A stretch of DNA of 64,000 nt, taken from positions 832,802 to 896,801 of the forward strand of contig RHPI01002069.1 of assembly GCA_009103225.1 (NCBI GenBank). Direction: 5' to 3'. A model generated the notes under the pieces. It made no database searches. It saw only the letters and a list, made by a program, of their open reading frames with translations, and was not told the origin of the DNA. The translations under genes were made by a program, and so were the position numbers. The stretch's first letter is position 1, and each line of letters starts with the position of its first letter. Origin of the DNA: Chlorokybus atmophyticus (Eukaryota > Streptophyta > Chlorokybophyceae > Chlorokybales > Chlorokybaceae). Positions 46,807-57,793 of the stretch are shown in pieces.

Positions 46807-49800
46807 TCAAGGAGAGAGTGGCGGAGGCGATGCGAGCACGGACCCGCCCCCGCTGCCTGCGCTAAACGATGCCGCGGCTACACGGGGAGATGCGGATGAC
46901 GTGAACGAGCCAACCGTGAACGACAGCCGGCTCAACAACCGGCTGTAGCGCCCGCCCGGCGACTGCGAGGCGTGCTGCGCGGCAAGGATCTTGTGCAGGT
47001 TGGTCGGGGGAGGCAGCTCAGGCAACGCGCTGCTTATCGCGGGTAGCGGCCGGTTCTGCACAAAAGTTGTCACATTCGTGGGAGCTGTTCATTGGAAAAC
47101 ATGTGAAAGATGCAGGAGTCCGACACACACGCACACACACGCACGTAGTAACCACTCTCACCTGTAGCGGTGCCAGCCTTATCCGTTGATGGTTCAGTTG
47201 CACCGCGCTGCTCCCGCCATCCCCATCATCCTCCGGACTCTCGTCTGGCGACGCTGCCGGCCCCTCCTGCTGCTGTGGAACGACGGGTGGCGGCGAAAAC
47301 GGCGTGACCAGGGAGGAGTAGCCGGGACCCTCGCGAGGCGTCACGCTGTGGGCATATGGGGACTGCATCAAGATCGCACTCGCGGAACGTGTGCGGTCTT
47401 GAGCACCCTGACAGAGGCACGCAACCAACAGGCGAGTTGAGTTGGCGTGTTGGTGTGGGAATGTGGTGTAAGTTCCAAGCGCAAAGGGCAAAGATGTTGT
47501 CGTTCGAGGGTCCCCTCGTGCGTGCGTGCGTGCGTGCGTGTGCGTGTGCGCGTGCGCGTGCGCGTGCGCGTGCGTGGGTGGGTGGGTGGGTGGGTGCACT
47601 CACTTGCACGGCGCGCATGGCGGCCGCGGCGGCTGCTGCGGCGGGCGAGAGCGCCGGCAGAGGCTGCGTGGTTGCGGGTGCGGGTGACGAGGGCGGCATG
47701 GGCGAGGTGGCCGCGGTGGCGAAGGACGGTCCGGACTGCATGCTCTGCCGGAGCGACACGAACGACTGCGGCTGCGATGGCGACAGCGCCGACGATGATA
47801 TCAACGACGTCTGCGAGTCGGAAGTCCTGCCTACCCGCTTTGAGTGCTCCCTCCTCAAAGCGTCCATTGCCGCCTGTGTTTGACGTAAGAGTACAGTCTT
47901 GATACAATTGCACACGCACATGGGCACACACGCACGCACGCATGCACGTACGGATGCGTGCGCACAAGTGCGTACGCACAACACACACACACACACTCTT
48001 TCTCACCTGGAAGGATAGTCGTTTGAACGCCCCTCCCAGCATGCCCTCGTCGGAGCGGGTCGCCCTATCCCCGGACCGGCCTCCTCCTCCCTGACCCGCA
48101 ACCGTCGTGTGCGCCTGGAATGCCAACACCGCGTTGTGACGGGTCACGTTGCGGACGTGCCACCACCACAACGCCGCAACACCTACCAGGTAATACCAGA
48201 TCAGTGCCATACACACCCACCCTCGCTCTCCCTCTCTCTCCCTCACCTGTGATGCATCCTGCGCCAAGGCACGACGCGCTGGTGACCACGACGATGACGA
48301 GCCAGCGCACAACGTTGGGGCTCTTGCCCTTGCCGTTGGGCACGGCGTTGTCGGGCGGCGGGGCTTGCGAGGGCGGGGGGAAGAGTAATGGAGTGCATTG
48401 ATCCAAGTTCCAAGCCTGAGGTGGGTAGGAGGGATGCCCCACTCAGAGTCATATGTGTGCATGCGCGTACGTGCGTGTGCAAAGGAGAGAGAGAGGGCTT
48501 GTGTGTGAGTGTGTACCGCAGTGGTGTTGGTGAATGTCTGAGCCGGGCATGGCGTGCACGCGGCCTGTCCTGTAGCGTCCTGGTAAGTCCCTTCTGTGCA
48601 AGGGTCACACGCGGCACTGCCATTGCGCGATGAGCTGGACCCTGCAGGGCACGCCTCGCAACCCACCATGCCCGACCTAGATAAGTTGCACACACGCGTA
48701 TCAATCACTCAGTGCTCACGCGTGGTATCACCGCCCCACATACATGCACGAAGATTATGCGCAGCATACCTTGCGGCATAGGTGCCGAGACCACATGCGG
48801 AGCAAGTCTGAGCGGCGGGATCTATGCTATATGTCCCCGTTGCACACGCCTCGCAAGTCTTGCGGGCCTTCAGGAATAATCCCGCCCCGCAGCAAGGGAG
48901 ATAGAAGTCTGGACACTAGTTTGTGAGTACGGACCACACTGGCGTGTGCACAACCTGTGAGGGAGGTGAGAGTTGTTGTTGTTGTCACCTGGTCCAGGTA
49001 CGAGTAGGAGAGATTGTGACCGGTATACAGCCGTCTTGTACAACGCGCGGCTGCCACAGTCCTGACTGCTGGCCACTGATGCGGGCGTGCCCACAACCTG
49101 TTGGGAAATGCACACATTGCATGAGCTTGGTTCATGATACACACTCGAGGTTTCTCTCACCTGTCCTGAGCCCGAGCTCTCCAACAGCGTGATAGGTGTC
49201 GTGTTGGCCGCTGGCGGGCTTCCGGTCGGAAATGTGACCAGCAATCTCCCCGCTACAACCGCGGATGCGTTGTTAAGCAACTCCACACGGGCCCCCGAGT
49301 CAACTTCCATCACACCCGCACTCGTCTGCGTGAAGTTGGCCGTGAGGTTGAGTCTGTTAAGGAGAGTGAGTGACCCCGCGTTGATGAAACTCCAACCCGA
49401 ACCCAACGTAACACCGAGTCCCGTTTCCCCACCCGCAAAGGTCCACTCTGCACCCTCCTCATTGGTAATAAGTCCAATCGTAGTAGTGGGTAACGGGCTC
49501 GCAGTGACGTTCCACAATAAAGTCCCGTTGTTGCTTATCCGTGTCACACCGAGGGGGCTTGTGTTGGAGGAGGAGGAGGAGGCGATGGCATTCGTGTTGA
49601 GAGGAGTGAGGGTGTTGGAGTTGGCGGTGCCGTCGGTGCCTATGATGGAGTGGCCAGCGAGGTGGAGCTCGGACCAACCCACAAGACCGCCGCCGACGCC
49701 GGAACCGGCCCACAACAAACCGGATGTGGCGGTCAAGATGGATATGGTTGGGATTGACGTCCCGTCGCCCTGTACAAGGACAATAACATATGAAGGTTGA

Positions 49801-52800
49801 TGCATGCACACATGCATGCAGATGGTGCATACACCTCTCGCATGTGTACACAGAGCGCACGCACGCACGCACATACCCATACCCACACCCAACTCAACGT
49901 ACCGCTTGCAGCGTCCCCCCCGTCAGCACCAGCTGTCCTACGATTATCTCCACCCTCCCGCTCCCGCTCCCGTTCCCCACAACCACACTCGCCACCCCAT
50001 CCGCGACCTGCAGAGTTCCAACACCGACCACCCCCGCCAAGATCACCTCCTCCGCCGCCAACACCAACGCTCCTGCCCCCGTCACACTCGCGTTGCTCGT
50101 AACCACATACGGTCCCGACCCCGCGAGATAAAGGGTAGACCCTTGGCGTATACACCATATGTTGGTGATGGAACCGCCGGACCAGAGGCGGAGGGCGCCG
50201 GAGGTGAGAGTGATGTTGCCGGCGTTGGTTAAGGGTTGGCCGAAGGTGACGTCGGGGGGGAGGGAGGTGGTTGAGGTGGTCGTCGTGGTGGTGCGGGGAC
50301 GGGAGCCGATGAGGACGAGGCCCCAGTTGGCTACTGGCACAGCGACCTGGTGCATCATCCCGGTATCAAGCACGCATGCACACGCATACGCGCACACACA
50401 CACGTAGTTCTGGAGTAGTTACAGGGTTGCGCTTAGGCTTTAGTCAATAGTAACACGTTGTACCTGTACGCCGACTTGGAAGTAAAAGGCGCCTCCAGCT
50501 AGCACGCTAATGGTCCCTGTTGTCAATCATGAGTTGAAGTGTGTTTGCAAAGTGTGAGCGCACACACTATCACATGCCCGGGACAAGGCACATAAGCACA
50601 AATGTGTAGCTCTGAGTACCGTTCCCGCTGAGTCGACCGCTGTCGCCGCCAGAGAGCCGCATGTACCCTCCTGCCCCAATGGCCAGCACCGCCGCGGAGG
50701 CAAAGTTGAGTACCCGACTCTTCTGCTCGCTCGCACACACAAGACTCCCCTGAGAGGGAGGTGGATGGGTTTGGATCCAACAGGTTGGTAGTAGTAGTAG
50801 TAGTAGTTAGTCACTACTTACAAGTATGGTGATGTTGGGTGCTGCGAGCGTGCCCGCCCTCCACTCCATGGTGGCGCCGTTGAGAATTGTGACAGCGCCG
50901 GTGCCCTTGACGGTGGCGCGCGAGGAGGCGAGGGCGAGACGGGAACCAGAGGAAGCCACGGCGCCGAGGAGACCGACGGTCAAGGCCTCGAGCAACATCA
51001 ACTGTGGGTAAAGAGGGGGGGAGAGTGAGTGTGAGTGGGTGGGTGGGTGGGTGGGTGGATGTGTAGGTGGTCCCGCACACGTCTGTGCGTGCGTGTGTGC
51101 TTGTGAAACTATGTGGATGTGTGCACAGAGCCTTCTGCAAGAGTCTAGTCTTGCATTGCATGCAAAGAAGGAGAACGCCTGACTTGCCTGCGCCTGATAG
51201 GTAGCACTGCTCCCGCTGTCCCCGTTCGGCGGCGGTGGCGGCGGCGTCGCTGGCACCGGCGTGTTGTAGTAACCGGCGCCCAGGGACAGCTGCAGCACGG
51301 TCGCGGGACGCCACACGCTCACGGAACAGGAGCTGCAGGCCGGGATCACCGCGCGGTCCGTCGCCACAGGCACCTGTTGTCGATATGAGAGTGTCAAGTG
51401 ACAGATTGATGCTTGACACCTTGCGTCAACAACTCGCACCTTGATGGGAAGCCAGTTCTGAGCTGTGGAGAAGTCGTTGCCGTACGCGCCCGTCCAGAAC
51501 AAGGACAATGGCGGGACTGCGTTGTGTTGCGCATCGACATGTTGTTATTTGTACTCTCTACAAGGCATGGTGGCACAGCGACATCCACACGATGCGGCGG
51601 ATCTACCATCAAAGTTGGTGTATACCCACCATAGTAGAAGAAGAACCCGAGTTGTTGGAAGTTGACCCCCCCATCAAACGCAATCGCCAATATCACGGGG
51701 CAATGCCCCAGCGCCGTGGCATTATATGCCGCCTGGACGCTTCCGTCCCCGACTCCGAGTGGATCAAACACGTCCGGTCCGAGCACGGCCGCGACGTTGG
51801 CATTGCTGTTGCTTATCCCACCAACTACACTCACATTGCTGCTGGCGCTGGCGCTGCTGCCGCCACCGCACGCGCCGCCGGCGTAGGGGGGAGCGCCGCA
51901 GATGAGGGCGCCCGTTGTGGGGTTGTATGTCGCACGCACGACCTGAGGCGAGGGTTAGTTGTGTGATGTGGAGTGAGTTGGGGTGGGAGGAGTGCGAGGT
52001 TGTTTTTCTCTCACTGTGTTGGCGAAGCGGCAGACGGCAAGGGCGGCGCATGCGGGTGGTATGGCTACGCGCACCGTCAGCTTGGTGGAGACGATTGCAC
52101 TCAACGGGCCCCACGACGGGGACCAACCGTCCGGATCAACATCTGATGAGATTTACACAGTTGCGCAGATGTCGATGTTGAGGACAGACACTGACGATGT
52201 TGCTCATGCATGCGGAGTGTATGGCATGCTGTACCAAACCAGACTCTGCTACACGAGACACACACACAGACCCACACACACACACCTGTGTAGGTGAAGT
52301 TGAGGGATGCGCTTGTTGGAACGCTCGCCACTGCATTTCCCGTGACTGGCGGCGTCGCCAGCACGGTCACCTGCACCACGACGCTCCCCGCCCCCGGCGG
52401 CACCGTACACGTCGCCGTACAGCTCGTCCCATTATTCCCCCCGCTCCCTCCGTCTCCTCCTCCGTCGCTCGGGGGCGCCCCCTGGATCTCAACGGGACCG
52501 GACCCGCCACCGGTGCCGACACTGCCGCCGTCGCTGAAGAGGAAGACGCAACGGACGGAGGGACAGGAGGAGGAAGGGCCCCAGGGGGGGACGCCAAGGA
52601 CGGTCAGGTTGGCGCCTGAGGAGGGGGAGGGGTGGGTGGGTGGGCGCGCGCGTGAAGCAGTTGAGATTGCACTGGCATGCAGAATGCGTATGCAAGAACA
52701 TGTGTCACTCCCGCATGTAGTGCCAACACTGAGCATACGACCAACCCACGCGTTGGTGCGTGTGTGTGTTTGCGCACACTTGTTCGTGTGAGTAGAGAGA

Positions 52801-53280
52801 TTCCAATCATGGACTTGGTGATCTGACCATAATCACTTCTGCTCAACCTTTGTGACTGATCTGATTGCTTAGTTGATCTGCACGGTTTGTTGTAGGGATT
52901 GATTCGAGCATCCGCGACATTGAATCAGCTCCACCAACTAAGTTGGGTCCACTAGCTCAGCACTTGGACAATGTGTTCGTTGCTCACCTGTTGGGCCGCA
53001 GGGTGGCCACAGCGACACTCCAGCGGTCCAATCCGGCAGCGACGGCGCCGGAGACGGCGGCGCTGCCGGCACGCCGTCCTGGCCTGGTCAAGACAGTAGC
53101 ATTCTGGTGAGTGCAGGGCAGACACACAGAGGAGAGTCTACATAGGAGAGGGTTGAAGATCATACGGTAGCTAAACACGGGTGGCAGTTGAATCAACTCA
53201 CCATTGCAGTCTGCAGTCAGCAGCGCCAGCAGCAGCCAGAGCACGGCCGCCGCCGCTGCTGGCCGTGGCCAAGTCATCAT
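46807..53280 (-). CDS. large type I membrane protein with beta-helix-like ectodomain and GCC2/GCC3 repeats
   Basis: About 20 exons, roughly 1,400 residues. ATG 53280 opens a clear signal peptide (MMTWPRPAAAAAVLWLLLALLTA). The ectodomain begins with IPT/TIG-like beta-rich exons (NLTVLGVPPW, then VFLFSDGG). Next comes LFWTGAYGNDFSTAQNWLP then ATDRAVIPA, the W-x-G-x(n)-W-x(n)-N-W-x-P form seen in bacterial autotransporter and adhesin repeats. Many Ser/Thr/Gly/Val-rich exons follow with a beta-helix rhythm (ATVKGTGAVTILNGATMEW, ISNNGTLLWNVTASPL, AGSLTLLNRLNLTANF) and many N-glycosylation sites. Next come Cys-rich GCC2/GCC3 units (CEACATGTYSIDPAAQTC, CEACPAGSSSSRNGSAAC, CDPCTEGTYQDATGQAAC), as in ephrin-receptor-like modules. 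One membrane helix (WLVIVVVTSASCLGAGCITG, about 48250-48310) and a cytoplasmic tail rich in Ser and Pro complete it (stop at 46807-46809). No kinase domain is present. Introns carry CA/TG microsatellites. Probably a cell-surface protein; ligand unknown. Confidence 0.75.
47516..47597 (+). repeat. (GCGT)n/(GTGC)n/(GGGT)n compound microsatellite in an intron
   Basis: Three adjoining tetra- and dinucleotide tracts, next to a splice donor of the surface-protein gene. Confidence 0.9.
47905..47998 (+). repeat. CA/ACGC-rich intronic microsatellite
   Basis: Alternating CA, CACG and GCAC tracts in an intron of the surface-protein gene, ending in an uninterrupted (AC)n run. Confidence 0.8.
50785..50807 (+). 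repeat. (TAG)n microsatellite in an intron
   Basis: About seven copies of the trinucleotide AGT/TAG within a surface-protein intron. Confidence 0.85.
51030..51060 (+). repeat. (GGGT)n microsatellite in an intron
   Basis: Several copies of GGGT with GAGT variants near the donor of an intron in the surface-protein gene. Confidence 0.85.
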
Positions 53281-53791
53281 CCGCGGGTCACCCACAGCTC
53301 CTCATCGCCATCCACACCCATGTCCACTCGAGACACGCCGATGAGCAGAAGGACCAGAAGCACGGCCTCGTCGCCTATGCCCTCGCCCCCGCCCATCCTG
53401 GCTCATCTTCATCCACGTGGCGCATTGGCCTGCCGTTTCACCGAAGGCGCATCCGTTTTCTCTTTTTGCGTCAGTCACGTGACGCCGCAGCGCCACTGCC
53501 CGCTTTTTCCGCGACCGGTTACGCCAGAAGTGACAAGAGCTTTCGTAACGCGCGGCGTCCCGTTACGTGTGTGGACCGTAAAAACGGGGCTGAACAGTGT
53601 TAGGGTGTTCGGTGACAACCGTAACGCGTAGTCGTCCCGCACACGCTCCAAGCACCGGTCCTCTCTCCATTCGGGACGCGAAGCTTGACGGCTTGATTGA
53701 TTTTGGCGTTGCAACGGCATGTTGCTTTCCGTGTGGGGGGGTGGGTGTTATTATCGCTGCGGTGGTGGCGGGCGGCGACAAGGCAGAGGGC
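53281..53791. promoter_or_regulatory. divergent promoter region of surface-protein gene and ARMC7
   Basis: 511 bp between divergent starts. It holds a 10-bp palindrome GTCACGTGAC with a G-box core and four GTAACG/CGTTAC motifs within about 110 bp. G-boxes bind bZIP and bHLH factors in plants, and GTAAC/GTTAC cores resemble MYB sites. Use in this organism is inferred. Confidence 0.5.
53474..53483. promoter_or_regulatory. palindromic G-box (GTCACGTGAC)
   Basis: Perfect 10-bp palindrome with core CACGTG in the divergent spacer, about 310 bp upstream of the ARMC7 start and 190 bp upstream of the surface-protein start. Confidence 0.55.
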
Positions 53792-55151
53792 ATGTTCAGT
53801 TCCGGGACGAGGCTGAAGGAGCGCACGGGTCGACACGGGACGCCACGGATAGACTACTTGCAGGCGAGTGCATTGTTGTTGCGACCACACGTCACAAGGA
53901 CAGGCTTTCATGCTACACACCTTGCATGCACGCTTCTTGGGTTGCGCACAATGCGCACAGTATTCAGCATGCCTGAAGGTGTTTTCTATAGAGCGTGTGT
54001 AGACGGCAGCGTTTGCATAGTCTCATTCTTTATTTCATCAATTTCATCGACTTGACAGCACGACAAGTTGTACACAGCAATCTCAACTACTCTGCGTACG
54101 CAGCTCAACTAAAATTGCTGCTCACTGCCGTGATTGTTCTGCACCTGGCTCAGGCCTTGGTGCTGGAATTCCAGTCTGCTCAAAGCGAAGGTAAGCATGC
54201 GCACGTCAGCCTCAAGTGACAGCACAGCTGTTGCAATGTTTTCCTCTTTGTCGTTCATCGAAGCGTGCTGCATGTTGGCTACATGCATTGCTGCAGACAT
54301 CAAGGTTCGGATAGCTGCGAATCTCGCAAACTTTGCCTACGACCCCATCAACTACGGCTTCATCCGCCAGGTAATGATGGTTGTCAGCACTCAGTCCAAA
54401 ACAAGGAACTGGACACAAGAAGCAACAACATTATAAATCAGTTGACCTCGTTTGACCTCGCTTTTTCCCCTCCAGCTTCATATCATAGACCTCTTTCTGG
54501 ACTGTCTCACTGAGCCGTCGCCGCATTTGGTTGAGTTCGGCATTGCTGGCTTGTGCAACTGCGCCGCAGGTAAGCCTGAAACGAGTTGCTTTTGTTTTGT
54601 ACAACACCGGATGGAAAACCTCTGTGCGCTGTGCAGACCCCAACAATGCCGAGGTAATTGTGGCGGGCGGTGGCGTGGAGGATGTACTGACTTGTCTGGC
54701 GAGCAAGCACCCGCACACGGTGATTGAGCAAGCATCCAGTTTTGCACCATGCATGCGACTGACGCACAGATGTTACTTGTAATTTCAGGTATGGCGGTTG
54801 TGCTCACTTGTGTTGCTGTGTGGCAGGTCCAGGCGGCCATCACAACGCTGTATTACTTGCTTTCACCGCAGACTCAGCCAAGTGAGTTCATGTACAACGC
54901 TTACTGGCCAACTTGTTAGACGAACCACTCTAGCAGGCAGCAAAAGATACTGTGTGGTTTCTGTTACAAGTACATATGGCTTGGTTCAGACTGACTATCT
55001 TGGTGATGCAGGCATCCTGACTCCAGCCACATTGGCCACTTTACGCGTGCTCTGTGACCGCCACAGCCCTGAATCCGACTCCAAACCTGTTGACCCAGTC
55101 ACGGCCAACCTCGCGGGGGCGCTGCTCAGCCGGCATTGCGGGGAGAGCTGA
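53792..55151 (+). CDS. ARMC7: ARMC7-like armadillo repeat protein
   Basis: Small armadillo-repeat protein conserved across eukaryotes and linked to the spliceosome in animals. Six exons or so. Exon 1 (53792 to about 53862) gives MFSSGTRLKERTGRHGTPRIDYLQ and ends at a GC-type donor (GCGAGT). The next exons give ALVLEFQSAQSE, then IRIAANLANFAYDPINYGF-like text (VRIAANLANFAYDPINYG), then LHIIDLFLDCLTEPSPHLVEFGIAGLCNCAA, then PNNAEVIVAGGGVEDVL, then VQAAITTLYYLLSPQTQP. ANLANFAYDPxNYxxxRQLxxxDLFLDxLxE is diagnostic of ARMC7. The last exon ends HCGES at 55151. Length of about 190 residues fits the family. Confidence 0.9.
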
Positions 55152-56361
55152 AGGCAGAGGTAGTTAGGGGCAACGGAGAGGATCAGCGGGGAGAGAGTGG
55201 ATTGTGGGTTAGAGGGTGTATACAAAAGAACGGCGAGGGAATTGACTGCGTGCAACGCATGCCACACACAGCATGTACAATACAGCACCGCCAGCAGCTG
55301 CATGCCACCAGCCAGCGCCGCACACCACATACATGTATTGGCAGTGGGGAGCAATTGCTGCTTAAGTGCGCGCGTGACTTTTCATGATTGAAGAATGCTT
55401 TCCTATGTGCTTTGAATATGCAGTGCTGCTGCTGGTTTGTGTGGTGCCTTGCTACTCAAGGGTGCCTTCCTTCATGTGAATTCCTATTGTTCTGGCTGCA
55501 CAAGCCTAGTTCTAGCATAATGTCGTACACTACCACGTGTGTTGCCCCCACGATCAGTGAGTTGTGGTGCATGTGACAGTTCACGCTCAGCTTGCTAGGC
55601 TAGAACATATTCGAGTCACATCGGCAGTACATGACCAGCACAATCACCACGTCTTGCCCACCCACTCACACCAATGCAATGCGAATGGCAATGGCCAAGT
55701 GTACGCTCGGTATGCAGCTTACAACATTCATGTAATTATGTTGAACATGTGCATAGTATGCACTGCATACATGAGCAATCACATGCACTTAGCCTCTGAT
55801 GTATGGTACATTGAAGTTGGATCTCTGCTTGTTGGCCTAGTTTCGGTGTATGGATGCATCCGCATGATTGAACTCTAATGGTACAGCTTGTTATGAAAGG
55901 GGCGCAGTATGCAAACCTTACTTGTAGTCGTCTCACGATTTGCATCACTTAATATTCACAAGTATTGCGCTCAATTCAAAAACATTGCAACGCGTAAACA
56001 CATTATTCCAACGATGCCTTTGGAAGAAAAACCGCTTGCAATGATGTAACTCTTTACAAAACGCATGTCATAAAGGCGTGATAAATATCATGTTTATAAG
56101 ATTCAATTTATGGATTTCCATATGTTATAACGCCTCATAAAACAGGGAATGTACAATTGGATGGGTGCTTCGTGTCATTGAAATTGAAAGCCGGTTGCCA
56201 CAGCTAAACATGATGATACGTAAGCCAACATGGACTCATTGTCAAATGATGTTCAATATATAAATTACATCAGATATACTGCATGCCTTGGGGGTCTCTT
56301 ATGTCTTGTGGTTTGTACGGTTGTTACCTAACTGGTAACTTTGTCCCCCACTAAAACTTGT
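55152..56361. other. intergenic stretch left of the LTR retrotransposon
   Basis: Contains the ARMC7 3' flank and an AT-rich part from about 55900. One open frame at 55564-55878 shows no recognisable domain. Nothing else can be supported. Confidence 0.45.
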
Positions 56362-56366
56362 GCATT
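56362..56366 (+). repeat. 5-bp target site duplication, left copy (GCATT)
   Basis: Same five bases as 63300-63304, directly outside the two LTRs. Confidence 0.93.
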
Positions 56367-56893
56367 TGTAACGGGAGCAATAATAATAGGGGTATTATTG
56401 CTACCTAAAATAACACATTTTGTATGAATAAGTATTTAAATATGCTTATTTATACCTCTTTTCTACGGTTCCTCGCTTATTAAAGGCTATGATGCTTTAT
56501 CATAGCTTAAATAAGTCCCAATGGGTGTAGAACCGCTTATTCAAGCCTATTTAGTGTCACATTTGATATAATGTGATCACTATCTCGTTAAGTACCTTAC
56601 GATAGGTATCTTTAAATAAGTACCTTATCGATATGTACCTTATCTGAGCTGTGATTGGCTCACGCTAGATTTTCTAACTACCCTATCTGTAGGGTCGATG
56701 TCTAATTGTGAGTTAATTATCGAAAGGTATATAGTTAATATACTCTTGATATAAAAGGTCACATCAATCTAATGTAGGGACTTTCAGTTCTCTGCTCAGT
56801 GGCGGCCACGCCGTTGAAAGGCTTGTCATAGGCGGTGTGGGTGTTGGGGTAGAGGATTGAAGGGGCATCACCGGCGATGGTAGTGCTGTTACA
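56367..56893 (+). repeat. 5' LTR
   Basis: Starts TGTAACGGG and ends GCTGTTACA. Contains a TATAAAAG box at about 56751. Pairs with 62773-63299 at about 96% identity by eye. Confidence 0.95.
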
Positions 56894-56894
56894 T

Positions 56895-56914
56895 TGGTAT
56901 CCAGGAGCTGGGGG
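56895..56914 (+). other. primer-binding site (putative)
   Basis: TGGTATCCAGGAGC begins one base after the left LTR. TGG is the complement of a tRNA CCA end, and TGGTATC resembles the initiator-Met primer site used by many plant elements. Match beyond eight bases is not checked. Confidence 0.5.
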
Positions 56915-57366
56915 GTGACGTGGGTACTTATAGGGGGCGGCGACCTGCTTTCGGCCAATCAGAAGGCGTAGGCGGCGGCCTCCTATTCGTCCACGCAGCC
57001 CAAGCTTCAAGTTCGCTTCCCTGCGCTACCTCCACGTTGAAGCCACCTACTAAAGAGGCGGCCTCTCCACGTGTGAGGTACCATCACACACGTCGGTGAC
57101 TTGCCTGCTTGCCTGCTTGTCAGCTGCTTGCCAGGTGCTTGCCAGGTGCACGTGTGTACACACAGTGACTTGCCAGTGCACTATCATTGCTTGCAGTGAT
57201 TGCCTGTCATCGCATGCGGTGATTGCGGGTCATTGTGCTTGCCAGTGCGTGTCACAGTTAGTCACCGTACGGCTTGCCTGTTGCATGCCTGTGACGTGCC
57301 TGTGACCTGCCAGCGGCTTTGCCGGGTCGCTTGACCCGGGTCCGTAAGTTCCAAACCAAACTGTTC

Positions 57367-57512
57367 TCAAACCCTCCCCCTCTGACTTCGGCCTGGATAT
57401 CGGGACTTGGTTAGAACAGTTGTGGGGAGGTTCTAGGACATTCTGTTCCCAAACCCTGTTAGTCTGAAACCCTCCCCCTCTGGCTTCGGCCTGGAGATTG
57501 GGACTTGGTTGA
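57367..57512 (+). repeat. direct repeat of about 43 bp in the 5' leader
   Basis: AAACCCTCCCCCTCTG(A/G)CTTCGGCCTGGA followed by ATxGGGACTTGGTT occurs at about 57369-57412 and 57467-57509, with three mismatches. It lies between the left LTR and gag, possibly a structured leader element. Confidence 0.85.
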
Positions 57513-57793
57513 GGACAACACAGGGTTAGGACATTGTGGTCCCACTCAGACTTGTTCTGTTTGGTAACACTCCAGATCCAACTTTTCCTATTTTGGGACT
57601 GGTTTAAACTCTGTTTGGGACTTTTACAACTTGGGGGTCATTTTGATCCTCTCGTTGAACCTGGTCCATTGGTGAGGTTCTCACCATCCCATTCTGCCTG
57701 TTTTGCAGACAAATGGAAGAAAACTCGGTGCCCACCTAAAAAGGGGAGAGCTCGGAAAAAGAGCAACCTTCCCGTGAGGAGGAATTTCCATCC

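Noticed and set aside
46406-46948. 180-codon plus-strand frame overlapping the end of the surface-protein gene.
   Set aside because: It has no domain, and its 3' part is the antisense of a well supported exon.
47368-48708. 446-codon minus-strand frame.
   Set aside because: It reads straight through two introns of the surface-protein gene, including CA-rich tracts. The real exons are shorter and switch frame.
55564-55878. 104-codon frame between ARMC7 and the retrotransposon.
   Set aside because: Composition is typical of noncoding TG/CA-rich DNA here, with no motif or splice evidence.
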